Counted from the stretch's first letter, positions 16,751 through 25,916 are shown. The stretch: DNA of 40,929 nucleotides from Flavicella sp049625305 (GCA_049625305.1 JBMZVD010000010.1:1-40929); one strand, 5' to 3'. Notes: generated from the letters alone by a model not told the origin. Numbers and translations: made by a program.

Positions 16751-17575
16751 TTATACCGATACCGCACCACGAATTAATGGATGTGGGTCATATCCTTCTA
16801 GTGTAAAATCATCATATGTAAAATCAAAAATGTTTTTTACATCAGGATTCAATTTCATGGATGGCAATACATGTGGTTCTCTAGATAGTTGTTCCTCTAT
16901 TTGCTCAAAGTGGTTGGTGTAGATATGCGCATCTCCGAATGTGTGTATGAATTCACCTGCTTCCAAACCAACTACTTGTGCAATCATCATTGTCAACAAG
17001 GCGTATGACGCAATATTAAACGGAACACCTAAAAAGATGTCCGCACTTCTTTGGTACAATTGACAGGATAGTTTGCCTTCTGCAACATAAAACTGAAAGA
17101 AAGCATGACAGGGTGGAAGTGCCGCCTTATTGTTGGCTACGTTTTCTTCAAAGCTAACACTGGTGTCAGGAAGTACACTTGGGTTCCATGCAGAAACCAA
17201 CATGCGTCTGCTATTCGGATTTGTTTTTAGTGTTTCAATTAGTTCTGAAATTTGATCGATTTCTTCACTGTTCCAATTTCTCCATTGATGTCCATAAACA
17301 GGGCCTAAATTACCATGTGTGTCAGCCCAAGCATCCCAAATTTTTACCCCATGATCCTTGAGGTATTGTATGTTTGTTTCTCCTTTAAGAAACCAAAGCA
17401 GTTCGTGAATGATAGATTTAAGATGTAATTTTTTGGTCGTAACCATGGGAAAACCCTCAGAGAGGTCAAAGCGCATCTGGTAGCCAAATACACTTTTGGT
17501 ACCTGTGCCAGTTCTATCTTCTTTAAAAACTCCTTCTTCTTTTACATGCCTTACTAAATCTAAATACTGCTTCAT
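16751..17575 (-). CDS. thyA: Thymidylate synthase
   Basis: 274 residues. The active-site cysteine C156 lies in LPPCHAFFQFYV; the phosphate-binding arginines (RTGTGT, SRRM) and QRSADIFLGVPFNIASYALL are intact. It makes dTMP from dUMP using methylene-tetrahydrofolate. Compared with the E. coli enzyme it has about ten extra residues just before the active site (around 139-150, SVSFEENVANNK), a difference I recall from Bacteroidota homologues. It lies 13 nt behind the nucleoside transporter gene and is very probably in one operon with it. Confidence 0.98.
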   Translation of the reverse strand: MKQYLDLVRHVKEEGVFKEDRTGTGTKSVFGYQMRFDLSEGFPMVTTKKLHLKSIIHELLWFLKGETNIQYLKDHGVKIWDAWADTHGNLGPVYGHQWRNWNSEEIDQISELIETLKTNPNSRRMLVSAWNPSVLPDTSVSFEENVANNKAALPPCHAFFQFYVAEGKLSCQLYQRSADIFLGVPFNIASYALLTMMIAQVVGLEAGEFIHTFGDAHIYTNHFEQIEEQLSREPHVLPSMKLNPDVKNIFDFTYDDFTLEGYDPHPLIRGAVSV

Positions 17576-17588
17576 AGTTTGTGTAGTT

Positions 17589-18986
17589 TTATCCCAATAT
17601 CATTCCTACAATTGTAGCAGACATCAAAGAAGCTATTGTCGCTCCTAATACTGCTTTCAATCCGAGTTCTGATAAAGTTTTTCTTTGTTTTGGTGACAAT
17701 GTTCCGATACCTCCTATCTGAATTCCAATTGAGGCAAAATTAGCAAACCCACACAACATATAAGTGGCCATAGTAATGGATTTGTTGTAGGTGAAATGTA
17801 TAGCACTAGTCGCTTCTTTTAGTTGAGCCAATTCAACATAGCTTATGAATTCATTAGCAGCGAGTTTGATTCCTAGCAGTTGTCCCATCAAGGCCATATC
17901 TTCTTTAGCTACTCCAATTAACCACATTAGCGGAGCAAAAACAGTACCTAGTATGGTTTTAAGTGTGAGTGAATTGTAGGCTGTATTTTCTGCCAACCAA
18001 GTGTTTAAATTTGTCCATTCACCCACTTTTTCAAAAGCTCCATCGATCATTGCTATCATAGCGATAAAAACCAATAGCATTGCAGCGATATTCAATGCTA
18101 AATTCAAACCTACTGTTGTACCATTAGCAATAGCAGACAATATGTTGTCGTCGCCTTTCTCCTCAGAAACACTGATCTTAGTGTCTATTTCTTCTGTTTG
18201 TGGGAAAAGTATTTTTGCAAAGACAATTGCGCCAGGAGCTCCCATGACAGAAGCAGCCAATAAGTGCTTAGCAAACAACAATTCGTCTTCTGGGTTTCCA
18301 TTACCTAAGAACCCTGTGTAAGCTGCCAATACTGCTCCCGCGATTGTGGCCATACCACCTACCATGACCAGCATGATTTCAGACTTATTCATTTTGTCTA
18401 AGTATGACTTAATAAGTAAGGGTGCTTCTGTTTGTCCAAGGAATATATTTCCGGTTACAGACAAACTCTCAGCACCAGAAATATTCAAAAGCTTTGTAAA
18501 TATTTTTGCCAAAAACTTTACAACCCATTGGATTATGCCTAAATAATATAACAATGATGTAAGGGCAGAAAAGAATACAATGGTAGGGAGTACTTGAAAG
18601 GCAAAAATATATCCATAAGACTCAACATTCAAAAAATCTCCGAATAGAAAACTACTACCTGATTTGGTGAAATCTAGGATGGAGATAAATATTTTTGCGA
18701 CAAATTCAAATGCACTTTGAATGAATGGAACTTTGATGATTACCACTGCAAACAAAACTTGTGAGGCAAGACCAATCGCGATAGTTTTCCAATTGATTTT
18801 TTTTCTATTCGCACTGAATAAAAAGGCGATTACTAAAAGTGAAACCATTCCTATGACACCTCTGTAAAAACTTGTAAATGTTAGTCCTTCACTTGGAATA
18901 ATTGGGGTTGTGCTTGTTTGAGCATTTGTAACAAAGTTAGTGAATACTGCAACTATTGTTACTACTGTTAATTTGTTAATTGACAT
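17589..18986 (-). CDS. nupC: Concentrative nucleoside transporter (CNT/NupC family)
   Basis: 465 residues with many TM helices. The N-terminus looks like a cleavable signal (VTNAQ near residue 23), and the CNT signatures GNIFLGQTEAPLLIKSYL and, in the second half, ANEFISYVELAQL are present. CNT carriers import nucleosides with Na+ or H+. Its place between a nuclease gene and thyA-folA suggests salvage of pyrimidine nucleosides for DNA synthesis; this is inference from context. Spacing is 10 nt to the upstream gene and 13 nt to thyA. Confidence 0.94.
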   Translation of the reverse strand: MSINKLTVVTIVAVFTNFVTNAQTSTTPIIPSEGLTFTSFYRGVIGMVSLLVIAFLFSANRKKINWKTIAIGLASQVLFAVVIIKVPFIQSAFEFVAKIFISILDFTKSGSSFLFGDFLNVESYGYIFAFQVLPTIVFFSALTSLLYYLGIIQWVVKFLAKIFTKLLNISGAESLSVTGNIFLGQTEAPLLIKSYLDKMNKSEIMLVMVGGMATIAGAVLAAYTGFLGNGNPEDELLFAKHLLAASVMGAPGAIVFAKILFPQTEEIDTKISVSEEKGDDNILSAIANGTTVGLNLALNIAAMLLVFIAMIAMIDGAFEKVGEWTNLNTWLAENTAYNSLTLKTILGTVFAPLMWLIGVAKEDMALMGQLLGIKLAANEFISYVELAQLKEATSAIHFTYNKSITMATYMLCGFANFASIGIQIGGIGTLSPKQRKTLSELGLKAVLGATIASLMSATIVGMILG

Positions 18987-18996
18987 TTTGGGTGTT

Positions 18997-19608
18997 TTAA
19001 ATACGCCTACTTATTTCGTCTCTTATTGAGGCGGCTAATTCATAATTCTCGTTTTCAATAGCGATTTTAAGCTTTTCGCTGAGTTCTTTTGAGCTCATGT
19101 TGCGAAAAGTATCTTTTTCTTTATGTTCAGAACTGTCACTAAGGAGTTCCTCAATTTCGAGTTCTGCTTCGTCAGATATGGTTTCTTGTGTGTCTAATTT
19201 TAAAAATATTCCTGCTTTGTCTAATATTTGTTCAGATGTAAAAATAGGAGCGTTGAATCGAATTGCCAAAGCGATAGCGTCAGAGGTTCGGGCATCTATG
19301 ATTTCTTCAATACCATCTCTTTCACAGGTCAGATTTGAAAAAAATACGCCGTCAACTAACTTGTAGATCGTCACTTTAGATACGTTGATTTGAAACCTTT
19401 CAGAAAAGGATTTAAACAAATCATGAGTGAGTGGTCTTGGTGGCTTGATTTCTTTTTCAAGAGCGATGGCTATAGATTGAGCTTCAAAAGCACCAATGAT
19501 TATTGGAAGGGTTCTTTCTCCATTTGTCTCGTTCAAAACTAAAGCATATGCACCGCTTTGCGTTTGGCTGTAAGAAATACCTTTTATGTCTAGTTGTACT
19601 AAACTCAT
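18997..19608 (-). CDS. Bifunctional nuclease (BFN/DUF151) family protein with UVR motif
   Basis: 203 residues. The N-terminal ~150 residues match the BFN domain (LPIIIGAFEAQSIAIALE, RPLTHDLFKSF, IDARTSDAIALAIRFNAPIF). The C-terminus has a UvrB/UvrC-type helical motif (LSEKLKIAIENENYELAASI, about 174-193). Plant relatives have been reported as DNA/RNA nucleases; the bacterial role is not well defined. It is the first gene of BFN-nupC-thyA-folA, and its ATG lies only about 20 nt after the terminator of etfBA, leaving almost no room for an own promoter. Confidence 0.9.
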   Translation of the reverse strand: MSLVQLDIKGISYSQTQSGAYALVLNETNGERTLPIIIGAFEAQSIAIALEKEIKPPRPLTHDLFKSFSERFQINVSKVTIYKLVDGVFFSNLTCERDGIEEIIDARTSDAIALAIRFNAPIFTSEQILDKAGIFLKLDTQETISDEAELEIEELLSDSSEHKEKDTFRNMSSKELSEKLKIAIENENYELAASIRDEISRRI

Positions 19609-19626
19609 ATTAAACGTCGTGTTTGC

Positions 19627-19665
19627 TAAAAAATATTCAGGTATTAAAAAATACCTGAATATTTT
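19627..19665 (-). terminator. Terminator after etfA, very close to the next gene
   Basis: An AT-rich but perfect 16-pair stem (19630-19645 with 19649-19664) followed by Ts on the minus strand. Only about 20 nt separate it from the ATG of the BFN gene, so it may be leaky or regulated. Confidence 0.75.
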
Positions 19666-19694
19666 AAAAAGTCAATTAGGGTAATTTTTTATTA

Positions 19695-20654
19695 TTAACT
19701 AGCCGATTTAAAGGCTTTTAATTTTTCAATCAATTCAGGTACAACTTCAAAAGCATCTCCGACAATTCCATAGTCTGCTGCTTTAAAGAAAGGTGCTTCA
19801 GGATCTGTATTTATAACTACTTTTACCTTAGACGCGTTGATACCAGCCAGGTGTTGAATAGCTCCAGAAATACCTACAGCTATATAAAGATTAGATGCAA
19901 CAGGTTTTCCTGTTTGTCCTACATGTTCAGCATGAGGTCTCCATCCTAAATCAGATACAGGTTTTGAACAAGCAGTTGCTCCGTTCAATACAGCTGCTAA
20001 GTCTTCGATTAAATTCCAGTTTTCAGGTCCTTTCAATCCTCGACCGCCTGAGATTACTGTTTCTGCATCAGCAATTGTTATAGTGCCTGAAGCTTTGTTT
20101 ACAGATACAGACTTTACACCAGACACAGCCGCTTCTGGGGAAAACTCCTCTACACTGGACTCTGTGTTGTTTTCAAATATTCCAAATGAGTTCTTTGCAA
20201 GTCCTATTATTTTTACCTCCGTTGTCATTTCTGTTGTAGCGAAAGCCTTATTAGAAAAGGCTTTTCTTTTGACTATAAAAGGGGATGTGCTTGTAGGAAG
20301 TGCAACGACATTTGAAGCGTATCCTGCTTCTAAGGATGCTGCAACAATTGGTGCTGCATAAAGTCCGTTAGAACTTGCGTCCATTATAATAACATTGGCA
20401 TTTTCTTTGACTGCAACTTGTTGTATAATGGAAGCAGTTACTTTAGCATTAAAGTTGCCCGAGTCTTCCTGGTTGACTTGAATTATTTTTTGAGCACCAT
20501 ATCTACTCAGTTCATCTGGTGTTTCCGCATTTATTGTAAGTGCGATTACTTGTGAACCTATTTTGTCAGCCAATTGCTTTCCATAGGAAATAGCTTCGAG
20601 TGCTATCTTTTTATATTTTCCGTCCGTTGCTTCCGCAAAAACTAATATTGCCAT
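19695..20654 (-). CDS. etfA: Electron transfer flavoprotein subunit alpha
   Basis: 319 residues. The C-terminal FAD domain is intact: SGGRGLKGPENWNLIEDLA, GWRPHAEHVGQTGKPV, LYIAVGISGAIQHLAG and INTDPEAPFFKAADYGIVGD. With EtfB it carries electrons from acyl-CoA and other dehydrogenases to ETF:quinone oxidoreductase. It lies 66 nt behind etfB and is closed by the terminator at 19627-19665. Confidence 0.98.
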   Translation of the reverse strand: MAILVFAEATDGKYKKIALEAISYGKQLADKIGSQVIALTINAETPDELSRYGAQKIIQVNQEDSGNFNAKVTASIIQQVAVKENANVIIMDASSNGLYAAPIVAASLEAGYASNVVALPTSTSPFIVKRKAFSNKAFATTEMTTEVKIIGLAKNSFGIFENNTESSVEEFSPEAAVSGVKSVSVNKASGTITIADAETVISGGRGLKGPENWNLIEDLAAVLNGATACSKPVSDLGWRPHAEHVGQTGKPVASNLYIAVGISGAIQHLAGINASKVKVVINTDPEAPFFKAADYGIVGDAFEVVPELIEKLKAFKSAS

Positions 20655-20720
20655 AAGGTTGTTGTTTTGTAATCTATCATTAAAAAATAATAGTAAGGTT
20701 TAACTTTACTGAGGGGGTAA

Positions 20721-21467
20721 TTAAATAACTTTTGCTTCGTTGTGAAGCAAGTCTATCAGTCCATCGATATCATTAGCATCAATCATTTTACATGCTGATT
20801 TTTCAGCAGGCTTTTCATAATTGATTGTTTTTGATGTAGCATTTGTTTCTAGTGCTGTAACTACAGTCAAAGGTTTTTTACGAGCCATCATGATACCTCT
20901 CATATTTGGGATTTTCAGGTCTTTTTCCTCAACCATTCCTTTTTGACCTGCAATTACTGCTGGAGTAGTTGTTTTAAGAGTTTCATTTCCACCGTCAATC
21001 TCTTTGATGGCAGTAATCGTAGTATTTTCAATTTCAATACCAATACAAGCATTTACAAAATTATAGTCAAGAAGCGTTGCAAGCATTCCAGGAACCATTG
21101 CTCCATTATAGTCGATGGACTCTCTTCCTGCTAAAATCAGGTCATAATTGTTTTCCTTTGCTATTTTTGCAATTTGTTTTGCTACAAAAAAACCATCAGT
21201 AGGGCTTGCGTCGATACGTATGGCATCATCTGCACCTATAGCTAACGTTTTACGAAGTGTTGGTTCAACATCTGCCAATCCAACGGTTACTGTTGTTACA
21301 CTAGCGCCTTGTTTTTCTTTGAACCACATTGCGCGTGTTAATGCAAATTCATCGTAAGGATTGATTACATATTGCACACCGTTAGTATCAAATTTACTAT
21401 TGTCATCTGTGAAATTTATCTTAGAAGTCGTGTCTGGGACATGACTTATACATACAAGTATTTTCAT
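20721..21467 (-). CDS. etfB: Electron transfer flavoprotein subunit beta
   Basis: 248 residues. The N-terminus MKILVCISHVPDT, the NPYDEFALTRA motif, ILAGRESIDYNGAMVPGMLA and IPNMRGIMMARKKPL are typical of EtfB, which binds AMP and forms the heterodimer with EtfA. It is the first gene of etfBA and divergent from pdhB. A possible -7 box with one mismatch (TACCTTCG) is at 21505-21512 on the minus strand, in the GTACCTTnGCAG context common in this group. Confidence 0.98.
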   Translation of the reverse strand: MKILVCISHVPDTTSKINFTDDNSKFDTNGVQYVINPYDEFALTRAMWFKEKQGASVTTVTVGLADVEPTLRKTLAIGADDAIRIDASPTDGFFVAKQIAKIAKENNYDLILAGRESIDYNGAMVPGMLATLLDYNFVNACIGIEIENTTITAIKEIDGGNETLKTTTPAVIAGQKGMVEEKDLKIPNMRGIMMARKKPLTVVTALETNATSKTINYEKPAEKSACKMIDANDIDGLIDLLHNEAKVI

Positions 21468-21716
21468 GGTAAATTGAGTTGTTTGGTTATTTTGATAATC
21501 GCTGCGAAGGTACTGATTATTTTTGAAATTAAACTTTTACTAAGCCCAACTATTGGTTGATTGTCACGTTTTAAACCTTTGTTTGTTAATTGGTAAAATT
21601 CTTATGTCAATATACATATTTTTTTATGTTTTATAGGTTTAAAAATACACGTTTCTTAATTTTGTTCTTTTTTTTATTTTTTTTGAGACCTATGTTATAA
21701 TTGAGATGAAAATTCT

Positions 21717-21724
21717 TATTTTTG
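21717..21724 (+). promoter_or_regulatory. -7 element (TATTTTTG) of pdhB
   Basis: An exact TAnnTTTG on the plus strand, followed by GCAACC-like sequence and, 22 nt later, the ATG at 21747. A TTG upstream is at a shorter spacing than usual. Confidence 0.6.
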
Positions 21725-21746
21725 CAACCTCATAAAGATGAAAAAA

Positions 21747-22727
21747 ATGAAAACAATACAATTTAGAGAAGCCATTTGTGAAGCGATGAGCGAAGAAATG
21801 CGCTTGGATGAAAGTGTTTATTTGATTGGAGAAGAAGTTGCCGAGTATAACGGTGCTTATAAAGCCTCTAAGGGAATGCTTGATGAATTCGGTGAAAAAA
21901 GAGTTATTGATGCTCCGATTGCAGAATTAGGTTTTGGTGGAATTGCTGTAGGTTCTACAATGACTGGAAACAGACCTATTGTTGAATATATGACTTTTAA
22001 TTTTGCCTTGGTTGGTATAGATCAAATTATCAACAATGCTGCAAAGATTCGTCAAATGTCAGGAGGACAGTTTCCATGCCCTATTGTATTTAGAGGTCCT
22101 ACTGCATCTGCAGGTCAATTAGGAGCTACGCACTCACAAGCATTTGAAAATTGGTTTGCTAATACGCCTGGATTGAAAGTAGTTGTGCCTTCTAACCCAT
22201 ACGATGCTAAAGGTTTATTGAAAGCATCCATACGTGATAATGATCCTGTAATCTTTATGGAGTCAGAACAGATGTACGGTGATAAAGGAGAGGTTCCTGA
22301 AGGTGAATATATCATTCCATTAGGAGTTGCTGATATTAAGAGAAAAGGTACTGATGTGACTGTAGTTTCTTTTGGTAAAATCATTAAAGAGGCATACAAA
22401 GCAGCGGATATATTAGAAAAAGAAGGTATTTCTGTTGAGATCATTGATTTGAGAACAATACGTCCTTTGGATATCGACACAGTTATAGCGTCTGTTAAAA
22501 AGACAAACCGTTTGGTTATCTTAGAAGAGGCTTGGCCATATGGTAATATTTCTACCGAAATTACTTACCAAGTACAGGAAAAAGCATTCGATTTCTTGGA
22601 TGCACCAATCAAGCGCATCAACACAGCAGATACTCCTGCGCCATTCTCACCAGTACTTCTTGAAGAGTGGTTGCCAAATCATAACGATGTTATCAAAGAA
22701 GTAAAGTCTGTACTTTATTCAAAGTAA
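21747..22727 (+). CDS. pdhB: Pyruvate dehydrogenase E1 component, beta subunit
   Basis: 326 residues from ATG 21747 (MKTIQFREAICEAMSEEM); an ATG at 21738 adds only MKK and cannot be excluded. Motifs of the E1 beta chain: GEEVAEYNGAYKASKGML, FGEKRVIDAPIAELGF, PIVFRGPTASAGQLGATHSQ, and the C-terminal transketolase domain with ILEEAWPYGNISTEI. With the alpha subunit and TPP it decarboxylates pyruvate. The alpha and E2 genes are not in this window; a candidate E3 (lpdA) lies 3 kb downstream. A terminator follows directly. Confidence 0.95.
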   Translation: MKTIQFREAICEAMSEEMRLDESVYLIGEEVAEYNGAYKASKGMLDEFGEKRVIDAPIAELGFGGIAVGSTMTGNRPIVEYMTFNFALVGIDQIINNAAKIRQMSGGQFPCPIVFRGPTASAGQLGATHSQAFENWFANTPGLKVVVPSNPYDAKGLLKASIRDNDPVIFMESEQMYGDKGEVPEGEYIIPLGVADIKRKGTDVTVVSFGKIIKEAYKAADILEKEGISVEIIDLRTIRPLDIDTVIASVKKTNRLVILEEAWPYGNISTEITYQVQEKAFDFLDAPIKRINTADTPAPFSPVLLEEWLPNHNDVIKEVKSVLYSK

Positions 22728-22750
22728 TTCTTTACAGATAATTTTATAGG

Positions 22751-22782
22751 AACCCTTTTTCTGATTGAAAAAGGGTTTTTTT
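22751..22782 (+). terminator. Terminator after pdhB
   Basis: AACCCTTTTT pairs with AAAAAGGGTT around a short loop and is followed by Ts on the plus strand, about 24 nt after the pdhB stop codon. Confidence 0.9.
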
Positions 22783-22816
22783 GGTTTCTAAAACGTTTTC
22801 TTAATTTTTAACATAG

Positions 22817-22851
22817 TTTTGTCAATTCTAGATAACTGACTTCTATATTTG
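22817..22851 (+). promoter_or_regulatory. Promoter of ppa (TTTTG-N22-TATATTTG)
   Basis: TTTTG at 22817-22821, a 22-nt spacer and TATATTTG at 22844-22851. A second exact -7 box, TATTTTTG, follows at 22857-22864, so there may be two start sites ahead of the ATG at 22911. Confidence 0.75.
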
Positions 22852-22910
22852 TACCCTATTTTTGCATTTAAAATAAAATTGCTAAAAAAAACTAAAACAT
22901 AAAAGATTAC

Positions 22911-23441
22911 ATGAGCGAAAAAAAAGATTCCGGTACATTCGATGTATTGATAGAAATACCTAAAGGAAGTAGAAATAAATACGAATACGATTTTGATTTA
23001 GGAAAAATACGTTTTGATAGAATGTTGTTTTCTTCAATGATGTATCCAGGTGACTATGGATTTATTCCAGAAACATTGGCTTTGGACAAAGATCCACTTG
23101 ATATTTTAGTTCTAGGTCATCAACCAAGTTATCCAATGGTTGTTATGGAAGTGCGCCCAATTGGAGTATTTCACATGACAGATGAAAAAGGTCCTGATGA
23201 AAAAATCATTTGTGTTCCTGTATCTGATCCAATTTGGAGCAAGAAGAAGGATATTTACGATTTGAACCCACATCGTTTGAAAGAGATTGAACACTTTTTT
23301 CAAGTTTATAAGGATTTAGAGGAAAAGAAAGTTGATACTGGTGGATGGGGAAATGCTGAAGAAGCCATGAAAATTTACCACGAATGTGTGGATAGATATG
23401 AAAATAGTCCGCACAAAGAAAATGGGGATTTTACAATTTAA
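22911..23441 (+). CDS. ppa: Soluble inorganic pyrophosphatase (family I)
   Basis: 176 residues, the usual length of the bacterial enzyme. The active-site region YPGDYGFIPETLALDKDP with DPLDILVLG holds the metal-binding aspartates. It hydrolyses PPi in the cytoplasm, pulling biosynthetic reactions forward. It is flanked by terminators on both sides and so is a single-gene unit, with a membrane pyrophosphatase as the next gene. Confidence 0.98.
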   Translation: MSEKKDSGTFDVLIEIPKGSRNKYEYDFDLGKIRFDRMLFSSMMYPGDYGFIPETLALDKDPLDILVLGHQPSYPMVVMEVRPIGVFHMTDEKGPDEKIICVPVSDPIWSKKKDIYDLNPHRLKEIEHFFQVYKDLEEKKVDTGGWGNAEEAMKIYHECVDRYENSPHKENGDFTI

Positions 23442-23464
23442 TCACTGTTTGATAAGGTGAACTG

Positions 23465-23505
23465 AAAGACCAATAACTATTGAAAAAGTTATTGGTCTTT
23501 TTTTT
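23465..23505 (+). terminator. Terminator after ppa
   Basis: AAAGACCAATAACT and AGTTATTGGTCTTT form the stem, followed by a run of Ts on the plus strand. Confidence 0.92.
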
Positions 23506-23549
23506 GCAATTATTTTACTACATTTAAGGAAACTAACTAAACTTTAATT

Positions 23550-25778
23550 ATGGATTTAATTGTAAATTTTCTACCTCTCTTTGGTGTATTGGCCTTGGCT
23601 TTTGTGTTTATTAAAAATAAATGGGTTTCCAAACAAGATGATGGTAACCAAACCATGCAACGCATTGCAAAAAATATTCAAGAAGGAGCCATGTCTTTCT
23701 TAAAGGCCGAATATAAAATCTTATCATTCTTTGTCATCGCTGTAGCGATTCTTTTGTACATCAAAGGAAATGCGGAAGCCAATTCAAATGGAATTGTTGC
23801 GGTTTCGTTTATCGTAGGTGCTATTTGTTCTGCTTTGGCTGGATTTATAGGGATGAAAGTTGCTACCAAAGCGAATGTAAGAACTACTCAAGCTGCTAGA
23901 ACCTCTCTTGGAAAAGCTTTGGAAGTTGCCTTTGCAGGAGGTGCAGTAATGGGGTTAGGAGTTGTTGGACTTGGGGTCCTAGGACTGAGTGGTTTGTTTA
24001 TGTTGTATAGCGCCCAAGGATGGGGGCTTATTGAAGTCTTAAATGTGCTTTCTGGTTTTTCATTGGGAGCTTCTTCCATCGCATTGTTTGCTCGTGTTGG
24101 AGGTGGAATTTATACAAAAGCAGCTGATGTTGGTGCTGATTTAGTGGGGAAAGTAGAGGCAGGTATTCCTGAAGATCATCCATTGAACCCTGCTACCATT
24201 GCTGATAATGTTGGAGACAATGTTGGAGACGTGGCAGGAATGGGAGCAGATCTTTTTGAATCCTATGTCGGTTCTATTATTGGAACTATGGTTTTAGGGG
24301 CCTTTATCATAACTCCTGACTATAATGGATTGGGAGCTGTATATTTGCCATTGGTTTTGGCAGCTATTGGAATTATTATGTCGATTATTGGAACCTTCTT
24401 TGTAAAGGTAAAAGACAATGGATCCCCACATAAGGCTCTGAATATTGGAGAATTTGGATCAGCTGGTTTGATGGTTGTTGCCTCTTATTTTATCATACAT
24501 GCATTATTACCTGAATCAATTGCAGGTTTGCCTTATGGCGCTCAAGGAGTTTTCTTTGCAACGATTGTAGGTTTGATAGCAGGTTTGCTTGTAGGAAAAA
24601 TTACGGAATACTATACTGGAACAGGTTATGGTCCTGTAAACTCAATTATAGAGCAGTCAAAAACAGGTGCTGCGACCAATATCATCGCCGGTTTGGGCGT
24701 TGGAATGATGTCAACAGCTGTGCCGATTATCTTGATTGCTGCAGCCATTATTTTATCACATCATTTTGCGGGTCTTTATGGAATCGCAATTGCTGCTGTA
24801 GGGATGTTGGCTAATACAGGGATTCAACTAGCTGTAGATGCTTATGGTCCTATTTCTGATAATGCGGGTGGTATCGCTGAGATGGCAGAGTTGCCTAAAG
24901 AGGTGCGTGAACGTACAGATAAATTAGATGCTGTTGGTAATACGACAGCTGCTATTGGTAAAGGATTTGCAATTGCTTCTGCAGCTTTGACAGCTTTGGC
25001 GCTTTTTGCTGCATTTATGAAAACAGCAAACGTGACTGCTATCGATGTTTCACAACCTATAATCATGGCTGGGCTACTTCTAGGAGCTATGCTTCCATTT
25101 GTTTTCTCTGCTTTGTCAATGAATGCAGTAGGTAGAGCTGCTATGGCAATGATTGAAGAGGTAAGAAGACAATTTAGAGATATTCCTGCATTAAAGGCTG
25201 CCTTAGAGGTCATGAGAAAATACGATTCAGACATGTCAAAAGCCTCTGCTGAGGACAGGGCTATTTTTGACGCTGCGGATGGTGTTGCAGAATATGATAA
25301 ATGTGTAGATATTTCTACAAAAGCATCTTTAAAAGAAATGGTTTTACCAGGATTATTAGCGATTGTTGTTCCTGTGTTGATCGGATTTTTGGGTGGTGCA
25401 GAAATGTTAGGAGGACTATTAGCCGGGGTTACTACTTGTGGTGTTTTGATGGCTATTTATCAATCGAATGCTGGTGGTGCTTGGGACAATGCAAAAAAGA
25501 CAATCGAAGAAAAAGGTCAAAAAGGAACGGAATCTCACAAAGCAGCTGTTGTGGGGGATACTGTAGGAGACCCTTTCAAAGATACCTCAGGCCCCTCTTT
25601 AAATATTTTATTGAAATTAATGTCTGTTGTAGCCTTGGTGATAGCGCCGAGCATTGCAAACCCGAAACAGGTTTCTGAGTTTAAAACTGAAAAAAAGCAG
25701 GAGGTATATGTTCATAAACAAGTAATCGATACCCATGCTAAAACTTATAGAATGGATGCTGAAAAAAGCAATTCATAA
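23550..25778 (+). CDS. hppA: Membrane-bound, ion-pumping pyrophosphatase (K+-dependent type)
   Basis: 742 residues, about 16 TM helices. The PPi-binding motif DVGADLVGKVE and the Asp-rich ADNVGDNVGDVAGMGADLFE are intact, as are the late GDTVGDPFKDTSGPSLN and AGGAWDNAKK blocks. In the K+ site the sequence is GNTTAAIGKG: alanine where K+-independent enzymes have lysine, so a K+-dependent enzyme is predicted. Whether it moves H+ or Na+ (Na+ pumps are frequent in Bacteroidota) cannot be decided by eye. The last ~30 residues form an unusual charged tail (KTEKKQEVYVHKQ). It is preceded by the ppa terminator and so has its own promoter, which I could not identify. Confidence 0.97.
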   Translation: MDLIVNFLPLFGVLALAFVFIKNKWVSKQDDGNQTMQRIAKNIQEGAMSFLKAEYKILSFFVIAVAILLYIKGNAEANSNGIVAVSFIVGAICSALAGFIGMKVATKANVRTTQAARTSLGKALEVAFAGGAVMGLGVVGLGVLGLSGLFMLYSAQGWGLIEVLNVLSGFSLGASSIALFARVGGGIYTKAADVGADLVGKVEAGIPEDHPLNPATIADNVGDNVGDVAGMGADLFESYVGSIIGTMVLGAFIITPDYNGLGAVYLPLVLAAIGIIMSIIGTFFVKVKDNGSPHKALNIGEFGSAGLMVVASYFIIHALLPESIAGLPYGAQGVFFATIVGLIAGLLVGKITEYYTGTGYGPVNSIIEQSKTGAATNIIAGLGVGMMSTAVPIILIAAAIILSHHFAGLYGIAIAAVGMLANTGIQLAVDAYGPISDNAGGIAEMAELPKEVRERTDKLDAVGNTTAAIGKGFAIASAALTALALFAAFMKTANVTAIDVSQPIIMAGLLLGAMLPFVFSALSMNAVGRAAMAMIEEVRRQFRDIPALKAALEVMRKYDSDMSKASAEDRAIFDAADGVAEYDKCVDISTKASLKEMVLPGLLAIVVPVLIGFLGGAEMLGGLLAGVTTCGVLMAIYQSNAGGAWDNAKKTIEEKGQKGTESHKAAVVGDTVGDPFKDTSGPSLNILLKLMSVVALVIAPSIANPKQVSEFKTEKKQEVYVHKQVIDTHAKTYRMDAEKSNS

Positions 25779-25821
25779 AGTCTGAGAATTTTTTTAGACT
25801 TTGAGTGTAAGCTATGATTTT

Positions 25822-25846
25822 AAAACCTGCCTAAAGCAGGTTTTTT
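25822..25846 (+). terminator. Terminator after hppA
   Basis: AAAACCTGC/GCAGGTTTT with a five-base loop and T tail on the plus strand. Confidence 0.88.
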
Positions 25847-25916
25847 GTTTGATTTTCAATTTGTATTGATCTTTATGTCGACTTTGTCCATTCTTATGAA
25901 ATGGAATGTAGTTTAC

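Noticed and set aside
24842..25234. Minus-strand ORF of 130 codons inside hppA
   Set aside because: A shadow of the hppA frame; the residues on the plus strand match conserved motifs of the membrane pyrophosphatase.
25301..25678. Plus-strand 125-codon ORF in another frame of hppA
   Set aside because: It overlaps the conserved C-terminal half of hppA entirely and is Cys/Arg-rich, typical of an out-of-frame reading; there is no sign of a frameshift in hppA.
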